This document shows, piece by piece, positions 46,267 to 53,830 of a stretch of 64,000 nt of DNA. Positions within the stretch are counted from its first letter, which is position 1. Every line of letters begins with the position of its first letter. A program made the position numbers and the translations under genes. The stretch spans positions 744,001 through 808,000 of the forward strand of contig NZ_JAKFFS010000001.1 of assembly GCF_021502725.1 (NCBI RefSeq), read 5' to 3'. This DNA comes from Dyadobacter sp. CY345 (lineage in GTDB: Bacteria > Bacteroidota > Bacteroidia > Cytophagales > Spirosomataceae). The notes under the pieces are model-generated. The model searched no databases. It was not told the origin of the DNA and saw only the letters and a program-made list of their open reading frames with translations.

Positions 46267-46310
46267 GCATTCCTGTGCGCCGGAATAATTGGCGGCTCGC
46301 CATTGAATGG
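46267..46310. repeat. 44-base direct repeat, copy 1 (dinB 3' end)
   Basis: Identical to 46908-46951, which is the authentic dinB 3' end. It spans the sequence encoding FNGEPPIIPAHRNA. The two copies bracket the scar, the orphan antitoxin and the broken toxin. Confidence 0.95.
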
Positions 46311-46445
46311 TGATGCTGTCTGTCATCACCGAGAATAAAATGAATATGATATTTGTCCATTAATTTTTCAGTATTGTAAACGATCGATCCAAAATTCTTA
46401 TAGTGGTATTTAAAGGCTGAAATAGAAGTGACAGTTGAGTAACAT
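46267..46445 (-). pseudogene. chimeric scar: dnaE2 start + dnaE2 interior + dinB 3' end
   Basis: On the minus strand three diverged fragments are joined: dnaE2 codons 1-11 (MLLNCHFYFSL), immediately a stop; then a stretch matching dnaE2 codons of about 206-237; then the last 14 codons and stop of dinB. The similarity to dnaE2 continues about 40 bases upstream of the start codon. The dinB part is a 44-base perfect copy of the real dinB end. This is the collapsed remnant of a second dnaE2-dinB copy. Not expressed as a protein. Confidence 0.85.
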
Positions 46446-46526
46446 GGTGTTTTGGGAAATTATACTTTAGTCTTACTTTTAATACTAATGAGCAATAAGG
46501 TTATTTCATTTTAAAAATCGATCGCT

Positions 46527-46754
46527 ATGTCAAGAGAAACATTAATAAAAAATACATTGGATAATTTGTCAAAACTGCCGGATCAAAAGATCCGAGAAGT
46601 GCCGGATTTTGCAGAATTTCTGTTGAAAAAATCTGATGATCAGCTTTTGACGGAAAGCATTCAACAATTGGCTGGCGAATCCAGGTCTTTTGAGTTTTTA
46701 AAAGATGAAGAAGACCTTTATTCGCTTGATGATTTAAAAGAAATCTATAAATGA
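46527..46754 (+). CDS. antitoxin of a MazEF/PemIK-like module
   Basis: 75 residues: SRETLIKNTLDNLSKLPDQK, VPDFAEFLLKKSDDQLLTE, then FLKDEEDLYSLDDLKEIYK. This matches the small DUF2281-like antitoxins of Bacteroidota that precede PemK/MazF-type toxins. The following toxin start overlaps its stop region, as usual, but the toxin is broken, so the antitoxin is probably an orphan. Confidence 0.82.
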   Translation: MSRETLIKNTLDNLSKLPDQKIREVPDFAEFLLKKSDDQLLTESIQQLAGESRSFEFLKDEEDLYSLDDLKEIYK

Positions 46755-46923
46755 AAAAGGGCGACATCGTTTTTTGCCATTTCCATTTACCAATCGTTCA
46801 GATATAAAAAATAGGCCTGCACTTATTTTAGTTTCTACGGATTTCGATGTTACGGTTGCTTTCATCACTACCCAGACCAAATGGCAGGAGGACAGTGAAC
46901 AAATCAGGCATTCCTGTGCGCCG
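46751..46923 (+). pseudogene. broken PemK/MazF-type toxin
   Basis: It begins MKKGDIVF, the classical start of PemK/MazF toxins, then the frame breaks near the T-run at 46769-46774. In the next frame the sequence resumes PFPFTNRSDIKNRPALILV and DVTVAFITTQTKWQEDSEQ, characteristic of the family. After about 55 residues it runs into the antisense of the dinB 3' end and stops, so about the last 50 residues are missing. One frameshift plus a 3' deletion make it inactive. Confidence 0.85.
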
Positions 46924-48136
46924 GAATAATTGGCGGCTCGCCATTGAATGGATTTCCCATACTTGATATATTCGCAATGCCCAGGGTTGTTCCCCAACTG
47001 ATGATTGAATTTCCTCGTTTATCAGTTCCATACCGGTTTCTCAAAGAATCCATTGCCTGGTAGAGATTTAATTTTTCTTCTGAATCGTCAAATATATTGA
47101 TCTGGTAATTGCCTCCTGCCAGATCGCTGAACGTAACACCAACAAGCCTGACCATCATCCTGCGGTTATACAACTGATCAAACAGTTTTTCAACGTTTGG
47201 TATCAGCAGGTGATCGGCAGAGGTGTATGGAATTTTCAGTTGTCTTGAAAATGTATTAAAATCCGAGTAACGTATTTTTACAGATACACAGGAGGTCAAC
47301 TTATCGCCATTCCTGAGCTGATAAGCCAGGTTTTCAGCCATTGCCCTGATCATTTCCCTCATTCTTTTCACGTCCCCCGTATCTTTTCCAAAGGTTCGTT
47401 CGTTGGAAATTGACTTACGTTCGTGAAAAGGAATAATCGGTGTTTCATCTCTTCCGTTGGCACGGTTCCAAAGTACTACACCATTTTTTCCAAGCACTTT
47501 ACTCATCATTTCCATCGGCATTTCCTGAATTGTTCTTACATGTTTGATACCCAGGTTATAAAGTATCTGATTAGTTTTTTCGCCTACCATCGGAATTTTT
47601 TTGACGAGCATGGGTGCTAAAAAGCTTTTTTCTGTCCCGAATTCAATTTTTCTCTCATTATCAGGTTTGGCAGTACCGGTGGCTACTTTTGAAACCAGTT
47701 TGTTAGCAGAGAGCCCAAACGAAATTGGAAGTCCAGCTTCTTTTTTAATTCGCATGCGCAGTTCCTGCGCCATCTTGTAGGATGATCCTTGAAATCTGTC
47801 CATACCGGATAAATCTGCGTAAAATTCATCAATACTTGCTTTCTCAAAAATGGGAACAGCCTCCCGAATAATCTCAGTAACCTCCTTTGAATGCTTGGAG
47901 TAAACACCTCCTTCGCCGCGAATCACGGTAGCTTCCGGACAAAGATTTCTGGCCATTTTCATTGGCATTCCTGAATGTACGCCAAAGGCTCGTGTTTCAT
48001 AACTGCAAGCCGCAACCACACCACGGTCTCCGATTCCACCTACCAGAATCGGTTTTCCTTCCAGACGACTATCAATCTTCCGCTCAACGGAAACAAAAAA
48101 TGTGTCAAGATCCATATGTAGGATAGTTCGCTCCAT
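46904..48136 (-). CDS. dinB: Y-family DNA polymerase (DinB/Pol IV-like)
   Basis: 410 residues. Catalytic carboxylates are intact: Asp9 in HMDLDTFFVSVE and Asp103-Glu104 in SIDEFYADLSGMD, so this is an active polymerase, unlike ImuB in which they are lost. The palm/fingers continue with SYETRAFGVHSGMPM and GLSANKLVSKVATGTAKP. Insertion of bases opposite damaged DNA is expected. Divergently transcribed from the LexA-like repressor with 95-134 bases between them. Its 3' end is duplicated in the scar downstream. Confidence 0.94.
   Translation of the reverse strand: MERTILHMDLDTFFVSVERKIDSRLEGKPILVGGIGDRGVVAACSYETRAFGVHSGMPMKMARNLCPEATVIRGEGGVYSKHSKEVTEIIREAVPIFEKASIDEFYADLSGMDRFQGSSYKMAQELRMRIKKEAGLPISFGLSANKLVSKVATGTAKPDNERKIEFGTEKSFLAPMLVKKIPMVGEKTNQILYNLGIKHVRTIQEMPMEMMSKVLGKNGVVLWNRANGRDETPIIPFHERKSISNERTFGKDTGDVKRMREMIRAMAENLAYQLRNGDKLTSCVSVKIRYSDFNTFSRQLKIPYTSADHLLIPNVEKLFDQLYNRRMMVRLVGVTFSDLAGGNYQINIFDDSEEKLNLYQAMDSLRNRYGTDKRGNSIISWGTTLGIANISSMGNPFNGEPPIIPAHRNA
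46908..46951. repeat. 44-base direct repeat, copy 2 (authentic dinB end)
   Basis: Perfect match to the copy at 46267-46310, same orientation, 641 bases apart. On its left the broken toxin gene reads into it. Confidence 0.95.
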
Positions 48137-48162
48137 ATCAATTTGGAATTTTTACTTGTTAA

Positions 48163-48217
48163 TGGATTATTTCCAAAATTATGGATTTAATCCTGAAATA
48201 ACAATGGAAATATTCCA
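48163..48217. promoter_or_regulatory. three palindromes, candidate LexA-like operator sites
   Basis: TGGATTATTTCCA (48163-48175), GGATTTAATCC (48183-48193) and TGGAAATATTCCA (48205-48217). Their centres are 19 and 23 bases apart, near two helical turns. All lie in the gap between divergent dinB and the repressor gene, and the last sits just before the repressor's -7 element. This fits cooperative autorepression and control of dinB. Binding is inferred from symmetry and position only. Confidence 0.55.
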
Positions 48218-48226
48218 AAAAATTTA

Positions 48227-48234
48227 TATATTTG
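48227..48234 (+). promoter_or_regulatory. -7 element of the LexA-like repressor promoter
   Basis: TATATTTG, a full match to TAnnTTTG, 22-37 bases before the plausible start codons. The in-frame TTG at 48232 falls inside this element and so is unlikely to be the translation start. Confidence 0.55.
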
Positions 48235-48255
48235 GGAAGATTTATAGTTAATCAC

Positions 48256-49032
48256 ATGTTTATCAGACATATGCCCATCGAAGAGGAAAGCAGACGTTTC
48301 AAACAAATAAGGGAAGAATTAAATCTGACGCAAGCCGCTTTTGCAGAGCAGCTTGGGATAAATGTTACGACGGCCGATATCGAAAGAGGCCGGACAAGAA
48401 TACCGGGTCAGGTTGTAAAAGAGCTTTTAAAACTTCATCATATCAACCCGCTTTGGCTGTTTGGCGAAAGTCCGCAGAAATACCTGCGTATCGGCGAACC
48501 TGTCATGAGCCCGAAAATTATTACAGTTGATAATAGCGGGAAGGAAAATATTATTTTGGTTAGTGCCAAGGCAGCTGCCGGTTATCCGCATAACATTGGT
48601 GATGCGAACTGGTTTGAAAGTTTACCGGCTTTCAGTATCCCGTTACCGGAATTTCGGAATGCTTCATTCAGAGGTTTTCAGGTTGATGGGGATAGTATGA
48701 CGCCGGTTTTACAATCGGATGAATGGATTGTTGGGAAAGCGGTGGAGGGTTGGGATACGATCAAAAACAATCGGATGTATGTCGTGGTCACTGCTGAAAG
48801 TATTCTTGTTAAAAAGATTCAGAAGGATGATAAATCTACAATCTTAAATCTGATTTCTATCAATCCAGAATACAATCCGATTCTCGTGGACAGAAGTGAA
48901 GTTCGCGAAATTTGGCAGGTCCATAGCAAGTTGACCTTTGATATGGATACCAATTCCAATACCGTCAGTTTGTTTAATCTTCACCAGGAAATGAAGGAAC
49001 TGAAAGAAGAAGTGAGGAGACTTGTGAAGTAA
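48256..49032 (+). CDS. LexA-like S24 autocleaving repressor with XRE domain
   Basis: 258 residues from this ATG (another in-frame ATG at 48271 begins MPIEEESRRF and is equally possible). The N-terminal XRE HTH is IREELNLTQAAFAEQLGINV. The C-terminal S24 peptidase has the Ala-Gly cleavage site in AKAAAGYPHN, the nucleophile Ser in DGDSMTPVL, and the general-base Lys in TAESILVKKIQ. RecA-filament-stimulated self-cleavage is the known mechanism of this class. A C-terminal charged helix (EMKELKEEVRRLVK) may aid dimerisation. Its divergence from dinB makes it the probable SOS regulator of the polymerase cassette. Confidence 0.9.
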   Translation: MFIRHMPIEEESRRFKQIREELNLTQAAFAEQLGINVTTADIERGRTRIPGQVVKELLKLHHINPLWLFGESPQKYLRIGEPVMSPKIITVDNSGKENIILVSAKAAAGYPHNIGDANWFESLPAFSIPLPEFRNASFRGFQVDGDSMTPVLQSDEWIVGKAVEGWDTIKNNRMYVVVTAESILVKKIQKDDKSTILNLISINPEYNPILVDRSEVREIWQVHSKLTFDMDTNSNTVSLFNLHQEMKELKEEVRRLVK

Positions 49033-49057
49033 TATTTAAAAACTTTCTATAAAGAGT

Positions 49058-49088
49058 CAGGGCCGGAGAGAATTATCTCATGGCCCTG
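49058..49088. terminator. hairpin between convergent genes
   Basis: CAGGGCC pairs with GGCCCTG and GAGA with TCTC inside. It lies 26 bases after the repressor stop and 35 bases from the ABC transporter stop; a short T-rich stretch follows on the plus strand. Confidence 0.6.
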
Positions 49089-49122
49089 TATTTGTAATTA
49101 TGCTTTGAATTCAGAACAATCT

Positions 49123-50904
49123 TTAAACTTCTTCTGCCATCAATTGTTTTTCATACAATTCTTTATAAGCACCATTTTTCGCCATCAGTTCTGTATGCGT
49201 ACCTTGTTCAACGATTTTACCTTCATCGAGAACCACAATTTTATCAGCCAGTTTCGCAGAAGACACCCGGTGAGAAATAATAATGGAAGTGCGCTCATCC
49301 ATGATCCGTTTCAGGTTTGTGAGAATGATGTTCTCCGTGTTCGTATCAACGGCAGAAAGGCAATCGTCCAGAATTAGAATTTTTGGATCTCGGGCGATTG
49401 CGCGGGCAATGGAAAGTCTCTGTTTTTGACCGCCGGATAAAGTGATTCCTCTTTCTCCCAGTCGCGTATTAAAACCTTCCGGGAAATCCTGAATATTACG
49501 AAGCAGGTCTGCATCTTTCACTGCAAGCTCAATTCGTTCCTGAGACATATCAATACTCCCAAAACGAACATTATTCGCGATCGAATCAGAAAACAAGAAT
49601 ACATCCTGCGGCACATAACCTAACTGGCGGCGATATTCATGAACGTTGTAATCTTTCAGCGGAATTCCGTCAACCAAAATTTCACCTTCTGTCGGATCAT
49701 AGAGGCGGCAAAGCAAATGCGCCAGCGTACTTTTTCCCGAACCTGTCGTCCCTAAAATTGCTACACTTTCTCCATGATTAATTTCCAGGTTAAAGTTGTG
49801 AATCGCCTGAATTCCCGAGTCAGGATAAATGAAGCCAACGTTCTTAAAGGTAATGATACCGTCAAGTTGCTTCTCAATTTTTTTATCAGAAACGAGCGTA
49901 TTTTTCACTTCCAGAAATTCGTTAATCCGATTTTGTGAGGAAGCTGCGCGCTGAATCTGACTTGTAGTCCAGCCGAGAGCCATAACGGGCCAGGTCAGCA
50001 TATTGACATACAGAATGAACTCAGTGATGTTCCCCGGCGTCAGGTTTCCATTTATTATTTCCTTACCTCCCACGAAAATGACCAGAATATTACTAATTCC
50101 GATCAGCAAAACGATTACCGGATAAAAGAAAGCGTCTACCTTGGCAAGGCGAAGCGATTTATTTTTAAAATCCTCTGCCTCAGTTTTAAAATTTGTAAAA
50201 GAATGTTTTTCCTGAACAAAAGATTTAATCACGCGAATACCCGAAAATGCCTCCTGAACATAAGTTGAAAGTGCCGAAAGCTGTTTCTGGATTTCCTGTG
50301 ACCGTTTCATCATGATACTGTTCACGATGTAAATACTGACCGAAAGAAGCGGTAGCGGCAAAAGGACATATAACGTGAGTTTTGCATTAACTGTCACCAT
50401 GTAAGAAATAACCAGAATGAAAAGCACGATCAGGTTGATTCCATACATCAAAGCTGGTCCGACATACATACGGACGTTACTGACATCCTCGGAAATCCGG
50501 GCCATTAAATCTCCCGTGTTGTGCGTTCTGAAAAAGCTTGTTGGTAAAGTCTGGTAGTGATTATAAACATCATTTTTTAGCTCATACTCAATATGGCGGG
50601 ACATCACAATGATGGTCTGTCTGACCAGAAAAAGGAAAATTCCTTTCAGGAGTGCCATCGCCAGAATCATCAAACCGTAAAGCAAAATGGTAAAGGCAAA
50701 AGTGTCGTAAAGCTCGGATTGTAAGGTAGAACCGTCAAACAGATAATAGACGTCAAGGGTTTCGCCTACTAAATCGAGGGCATAACGAACCAGCTGCGCC
50801 GGAATAATTCCAAAAAGATTAGAAATTATTGTAAAAATTGTTCCTAAAATAAGATACCATTTATACTTCAAGAGGTACTTATTGAGGTACTTAAGTGCTT
50901 TCAC
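49123..50904 (-). CDS. ABC exporter, fused membrane and ATPase domains
   Basis: 593 residues in the MsbA/type IV exporter layout: six helices in about 1-320, then an ATPase domain. Walker A is GTTGSGKST, the signature LSGGQKQRLSIARAI, Walker B ILILDD, with the D-loop and H-loop (IIISHRVSSAKLAD). It exports lipids, drugs or peptides as a homo- or heterodimer; the substrate is unknown. Alone in its transcription unit. Confidence 0.94.
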   Translation of the reverse strand: MKALKYLNKYLLKYKWYLILGTIFTIISNLFGIIPAQLVRYALDLVGETLDVYYLFDGSTLQSELYDTFAFTILLYGLMILAMALLKGIFLFLVRQTIIVMSRHIEYELKNDVYNHYQTLPTSFFRTHNTGDLMARISEDVSNVRMYVGPALMYGINLIVLFILVISYMVTVNAKLTLYVLLPLPLLSVSIYIVNSIMMKRSQEIQKQLSALSTYVQEAFSGIRVIKSFVQEKHSFTNFKTEAEDFKNKSLRLAKVDAFFYPVIVLLIGISNILVIFVGGKEIINGNLTPGNITEFILYVNMLTWPVMALGWTTSQIQRAASSQNRINEFLEVKNTLVSDKKIEKQLDGIITFKNVGFIYPDSGIQAIHNFNLEINHGESVAILGTTGSGKSTLAHLLCRLYDPTEGEILVDGIPLKDYNVHEYRRQLGYVPQDVFLFSDSIANNVRFGSIDMSQERIELAVKDADLLRNIQDFPEGFNTRLGERGITLSGGQKQRLSIARAIARDPKILILDDCLSAVDTNTENIILTNLKRIMDERTSIIISHRVSSAKLADKIVVLDEGKIVEQGTHTELMAKNGAYKELYEKQLMAEEV

Positions 50905-51148
50905 GTGTTGCTCTGTTTGATTTGGTCTTTACGTTAATCCTCAGTGTTTTATTTGGCTGTTACCCATTTCACACTAAATCGGTTGTCTGCAAAGAAGAAA
51001 TTACTTTAACTAAATATTTTTCGGAGCTCGTCGTTGACCTGACTTTTACCCGATTTATGTGTGTTTAAATACCAACAGCCAAACGTTTTAAAACGTTGCA
51101 AAATTAAAAAGCCTGAGTTTGATTTTTCTATTTCTAAACAAAATAGTC

Positions 51149-51156
51149 TATTTTTG
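51149..51156 (+). promoter_or_regulatory. -7 element upstream of nusB
   Basis: TATTTTTG, a match to TAnnTTTG, about 110 bases before the nusB start; a TTTG lies 27 bases further upstream, somewhat wider than usual. The rest of the 362-base gap between the ABC exporter and nusB shows nothing else I can name. Confidence 0.4.
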
Positions 51157-51266
51157 CGGTCAATTTTAAATATAAACGCGGGGTATTGTAAAAATAAAAA
51201 CCTTGCTTAACACGCAGATACGTTCTTTGATTTACTGTACCTTTTATCCAATTAGTGTTCCGGCTT

Positions 51267-52433
51267 ATGCTGAATAGAAGATTATTACGAACAAAAGCTG
51301 TTCAAGCTCTTTATGCGCGCAAATTAACTGCTGATGCCAACAGATTACTCGCCCTGGATCAGATTGAAGAAGCTTTTGCCCCTGATTTAAATTCCATGGA
51401 ATTTCAGGATAAGCAAAAATTGACAAACAATAAACATTCAGCGGGAGCGGCGTTAGACGAACTTATCAAAAACGGCGAACTTAAAGAAAACGAAGCATTT
51501 AATTCGGATGTAGTAAGAGTTGCCAACAGCGCTTACAAAGCATATAAAAGCCAAACGTTGACGGACGGAGAGAAGATGGTCCGCCGGGTTTTAAATGAAA
51601 CGGAATCAATTTACGTTGATTTTATCCGGGTTTTGTCCATGTTACTTGAACTTGCCTATCAGGCAAAACTGGATCGTGAACGAAAATATGATGATCCGGA
51701 AGCACCTTTTTCTAAAAACGGAGGACTGAATACAAACCGTGTGATTTTGGTTCTTCAGGAAGATAAAACTTTGGAGGAAGAAATAATCAGAAATGGCATC
51801 AATTGGAGTAACGACATGAACATGATACGTAAAACCTATCGTGAAGCATTACGCAAGGATGCGACGTATGAAGAATATTGCAATAAAACGGAACATACGC
51901 CGGAAGAAGATCAGCTGCTTGTTCAATATATTCTACGCCAGGTAATTCTGAAACACGAAGTTCCCTTGGAATTTCTTGAACAACGTGATCTTTATTGGGT
52001 TGACCATAGCGAGCTGATTCGTGGTTTGGCGATCAAAACGCTTAAATCAGCGGATAGTGCGGAGACTTTCGTTTTGTCACCTTTGACAAAAGACTGGGAA
52101 GAAGATCGTTTCTTTGTTGAAGAATTGTTCAAACTTGTGATTGAGGAAGGTGATCAGTATGACGGCTATCTCGACGAGCAGCTGAAAAACTGGGAGCTTG
52201 ACCGTATCGCATTAGTGGACATGATCATTTTGAAAACTGCATTGGCAGAGTTGATCCATTTTCCAGGTATTCCGGTGAAAGTAACAATCAACGAATTTAT
52301 TGAAATTGCAAAAAGGTACAGCACGCCCAAAAGCGGCAAATTTATTAACGGTGTACTTGACGTACTATCTGTAAAATTGGCTGCACAGGGAATAATCAGA
52401 AAGAGTGGACGCGGGTTGATCGATAATAAATAG
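51267..52433 (+). CDS. nusB: transcription antitermination factor NusB, long form
   Basis: 388 residues from MLNRRLLRTKAVQALYA, the usual Bacteroidota NusB start; a GTG four codons earlier is possible. NusB proper is about 140 residues and occupies the C-terminal part here (ELDRIALVDMIILKTALAEL, PVKVTINEFIEIAKRYSTPK, SGKFINGVLDVL). The first 230 residues are a lineage-typical extension, helical and charged. NusB binds boxA RNA with NusE (S10) in rRNA antitermination. First gene of a six-gene housekeeping cluster. Confidence 0.92.
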   Translation: MLNRRLLRTKAVQALYARKLTADANRLLALDQIEEAFAPDLNSMEFQDKQKLTNNKHSAGAALDELIKNGELKENEAFNSDVVRVANSAYKAYKSQTLTDGEKMVRRVLNETESIYVDFIRVLSMLLELAYQAKLDRERKYDDPEAPFSKNGGLNTNRVILVLQEDKTLEEEIIRNGINWSNDMNMIRKTYREALRKDATYEEYCNKTEHTPEEDQLLVQYILRQVILKHEVPLEFLEQRDLYWVDHSELIRGLAIKTLKSADSAETFVLSPLTKDWEEDRFFVEELFKLVIEEGDQYDGYLDEQLKNWELDRIALVDMIILKTALAELIHFPGIPVKVTINEFIEIAKRYSTPKSGKFINGVLDVLSVKLAAQGIIRKSGRGLIDNK

Positions 52434-52546
52434 GCATAGAATTTTTAGGTTGAAGGATAGAGGGGTAACCCGAAAATTTGTTTATTGTAAAAAATTTGAC
52501 AGCTAACCACCAACAATAGCGGATTAACCGCTAAAACTATAAAGCC

Positions 52547-52849
52547 ATGAGTAAATCCAGCCGTAGTTTAATAGCATTTTTGACAGGGTGCGTAACAGGA
52601 GCAGCATTGGGTATCCTGTACGCTCCGGATAAAGGTAATGTTCTTCGCACACAGCTTACTTACCGTTTGTCTAAATACCGTGAAAAATTGCAAGCCGTAA
52701 TCGAAGATCTGATTGACGGAAAGAACCAGCCTGACAGCTACGCGAGAGCTGAGGGTGAACGTGTAGTAAATGATGCACGTGAAAAAGCAGAGAAACTTCT
52801 CGAAGATGTTGATCGTCTGATGGCACAAATTAAAGGTCAGACAAACTGA
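52547..52849 (+). CDS. YtxH-domain protein
   Basis: 100 residues. It opens with a Gly/Ala-rich hydrophobic segment (LIAFLTGCVTGAALGILYAPDKG), the YtxH mark, then a charged helix that may coil (ARAEGERVVNDAREKAEKLL). Probably a small membrane-associated stress protein. Precise role unknown. Fifteen bases before the DUF1573 gene. Confidence 0.85.
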   Translation: MSKSSRSLIAFLTGCVTGAALGILYAPDKGNVLRTQLTYRLSKYREKLQAVIEDLIDGKNQPDSYARAEGERVVNDAREKAEKLLEDVDRLMAQIKGQTN

Positions 52850-52863
52850 TTTTGACTTAACGT

Positions 52864-53307
52864 ATGAAAAAACTTCTTGCATTCGCATTTCTTTCGGGAG
52901 TTGCATTAATGCTTATAAATTGTTCAGGATCTGAAAAGAAAAGTGAAGCGAAAACGGGAGATATTAAACTTCCCGTTTTTGCTTTGACAGACAGTTCGTC
53001 TTACGATTTTGGTACGATTCAGGAAGGAGAGGTTGTTGAGCATACATTTAACTTTAAAAATGATGGCCCATATCCGCTGATTCTGAATAACATCACTTCG
53101 TCATGCGGATGTACAACGCCGGAATGGCCGCGTGAGCCGATTGCCCCCAATGCAGCTTCAAGTATCAAAGTTCGCTTTAACAGCAAGGGGAAATCGGGGC
53201 CACAGGTAAAAACGGTAACAGTTTATGCAAACACAGAGCCTGCTTATTCGGAATTGCGTTTGAGAGGAATTGTTAATGCAGCGCCAAAGGCAGAACCAGC
53301 GAAGTGA
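52864..53307 (+). CDS. DUF1573 lipoprotein
   Basis: 147 residues, lipobox at LINC20 after KKLLAFAFLSGVALML. The DUF1573 immunoglobulin-like domain is clear: FGTIQEGEVVEHTFNFKNDG, then ITSSCGCTTPEWPREPIAPN and VRFNSKGKSGPQ. Such domains occur in periplasmic or surface proteins of Bacteroidota; function unknown. Confidence 0.92.
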   Translation: MKKLLAFAFLSGVALMLINCSGSEKKSEAKTGDIKLPVFALTDSSSYDFGTIQEGEVVEHTFNFKNDGPYPLILNNITSSCGCTTPEWPREPIAPNAASSIKVRFNSKGKSGPQVKTVTVYANTEPAYSELRLRGIVNAAPKAEPAK

Positions 53308-53371
53308 AAATCTTCAAAGTATCCGGCGGCAATCAGATCTCATTTAATTTTCTAATAACCCTAATTCAATA

Positions 53372-53671
53372 ATGACATTTTCAATTTTATTACAAGCAGC
53401 AGGTGGCTCACAGGCCATGATTTATCAGGTCGTAATGTGGGTTGGTATTATAGGGGTATTTTATTTCTTCATGATCCGTCCGCAGCAAAAGAAACAAAAA
53501 GATCTTAAAAACCTTTTGAATGCAATTAAAAAGGGTGATCAGGTTGTGACAATTGGTGGAATCCATGCAAGGGTTTATAACGTAGAAGAAACTTTGATCA
53601 CGCTTGAACTTGATAAAGGCGTAAAGTTAACTGTGGACAAGGCGGCAATTGCCCGTACGATAGCAGAATAA
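53372..53671 (+). CDS. yajC: preprotein translocase accessory subunit YajC
   Basis: 99 residues with one membrane helix (IYQVVMWVGIIGVFYFFMIR) and the YajC motif RPQQKKQKDLKNLLNAIKKG, then the soluble QVVTIGGIHARVYNVEE. It accompanies SecDF at the Sec translocon. Confidence 0.95.
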   Translation: MTFSILLQAAGGSQAMIYQVVMWVGIIGVFYFFMIRPQQKKQKDLKNLLNAIKKGDQVVTIGGIHARVYNVEETLITLELDKGVKLTVDKAAIARTIAE

Positions 53672-53716
53672 TAAATAACATAAGATCGTTATCTATTTGG
53701 AAGAATAGTTTACGGT

Positions 53717-53783
53717 GGTGTCAGGGGTGGCCTAAATATTTAATATTCAGGTTTATACATCAAGCCTGACACCGCTTTTTTTG
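53717..53783 (+). terminator. terminator after yajC
   Basis: GGTGTCAGG pairs with CCTGACACC across a 39-base loop that contains further pairing; GCTTTTTTTG follows. It separates yajC from ybbR, so read-through or a new promoter is needed for the latter. Confidence 0.7.
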
Positions 53784-53830
53784 TTTAAGTACCAACTGTA
53801 TTTTTAAATATACAATTACAATTACCAGCT

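Noticed and set aside
46734..46997. 87-codon minus-strand frame across the dinB end
   Set aside because: Shadow frame of dinB and antisense to the broken toxin.
48232..48255. Upstream TTG start for the LexA-like repressor
   Set aside because: The TTG lies inside the TATATTTG -7 element, so the transcript would start after it; ATGs at 48256 or 48271 fit better.
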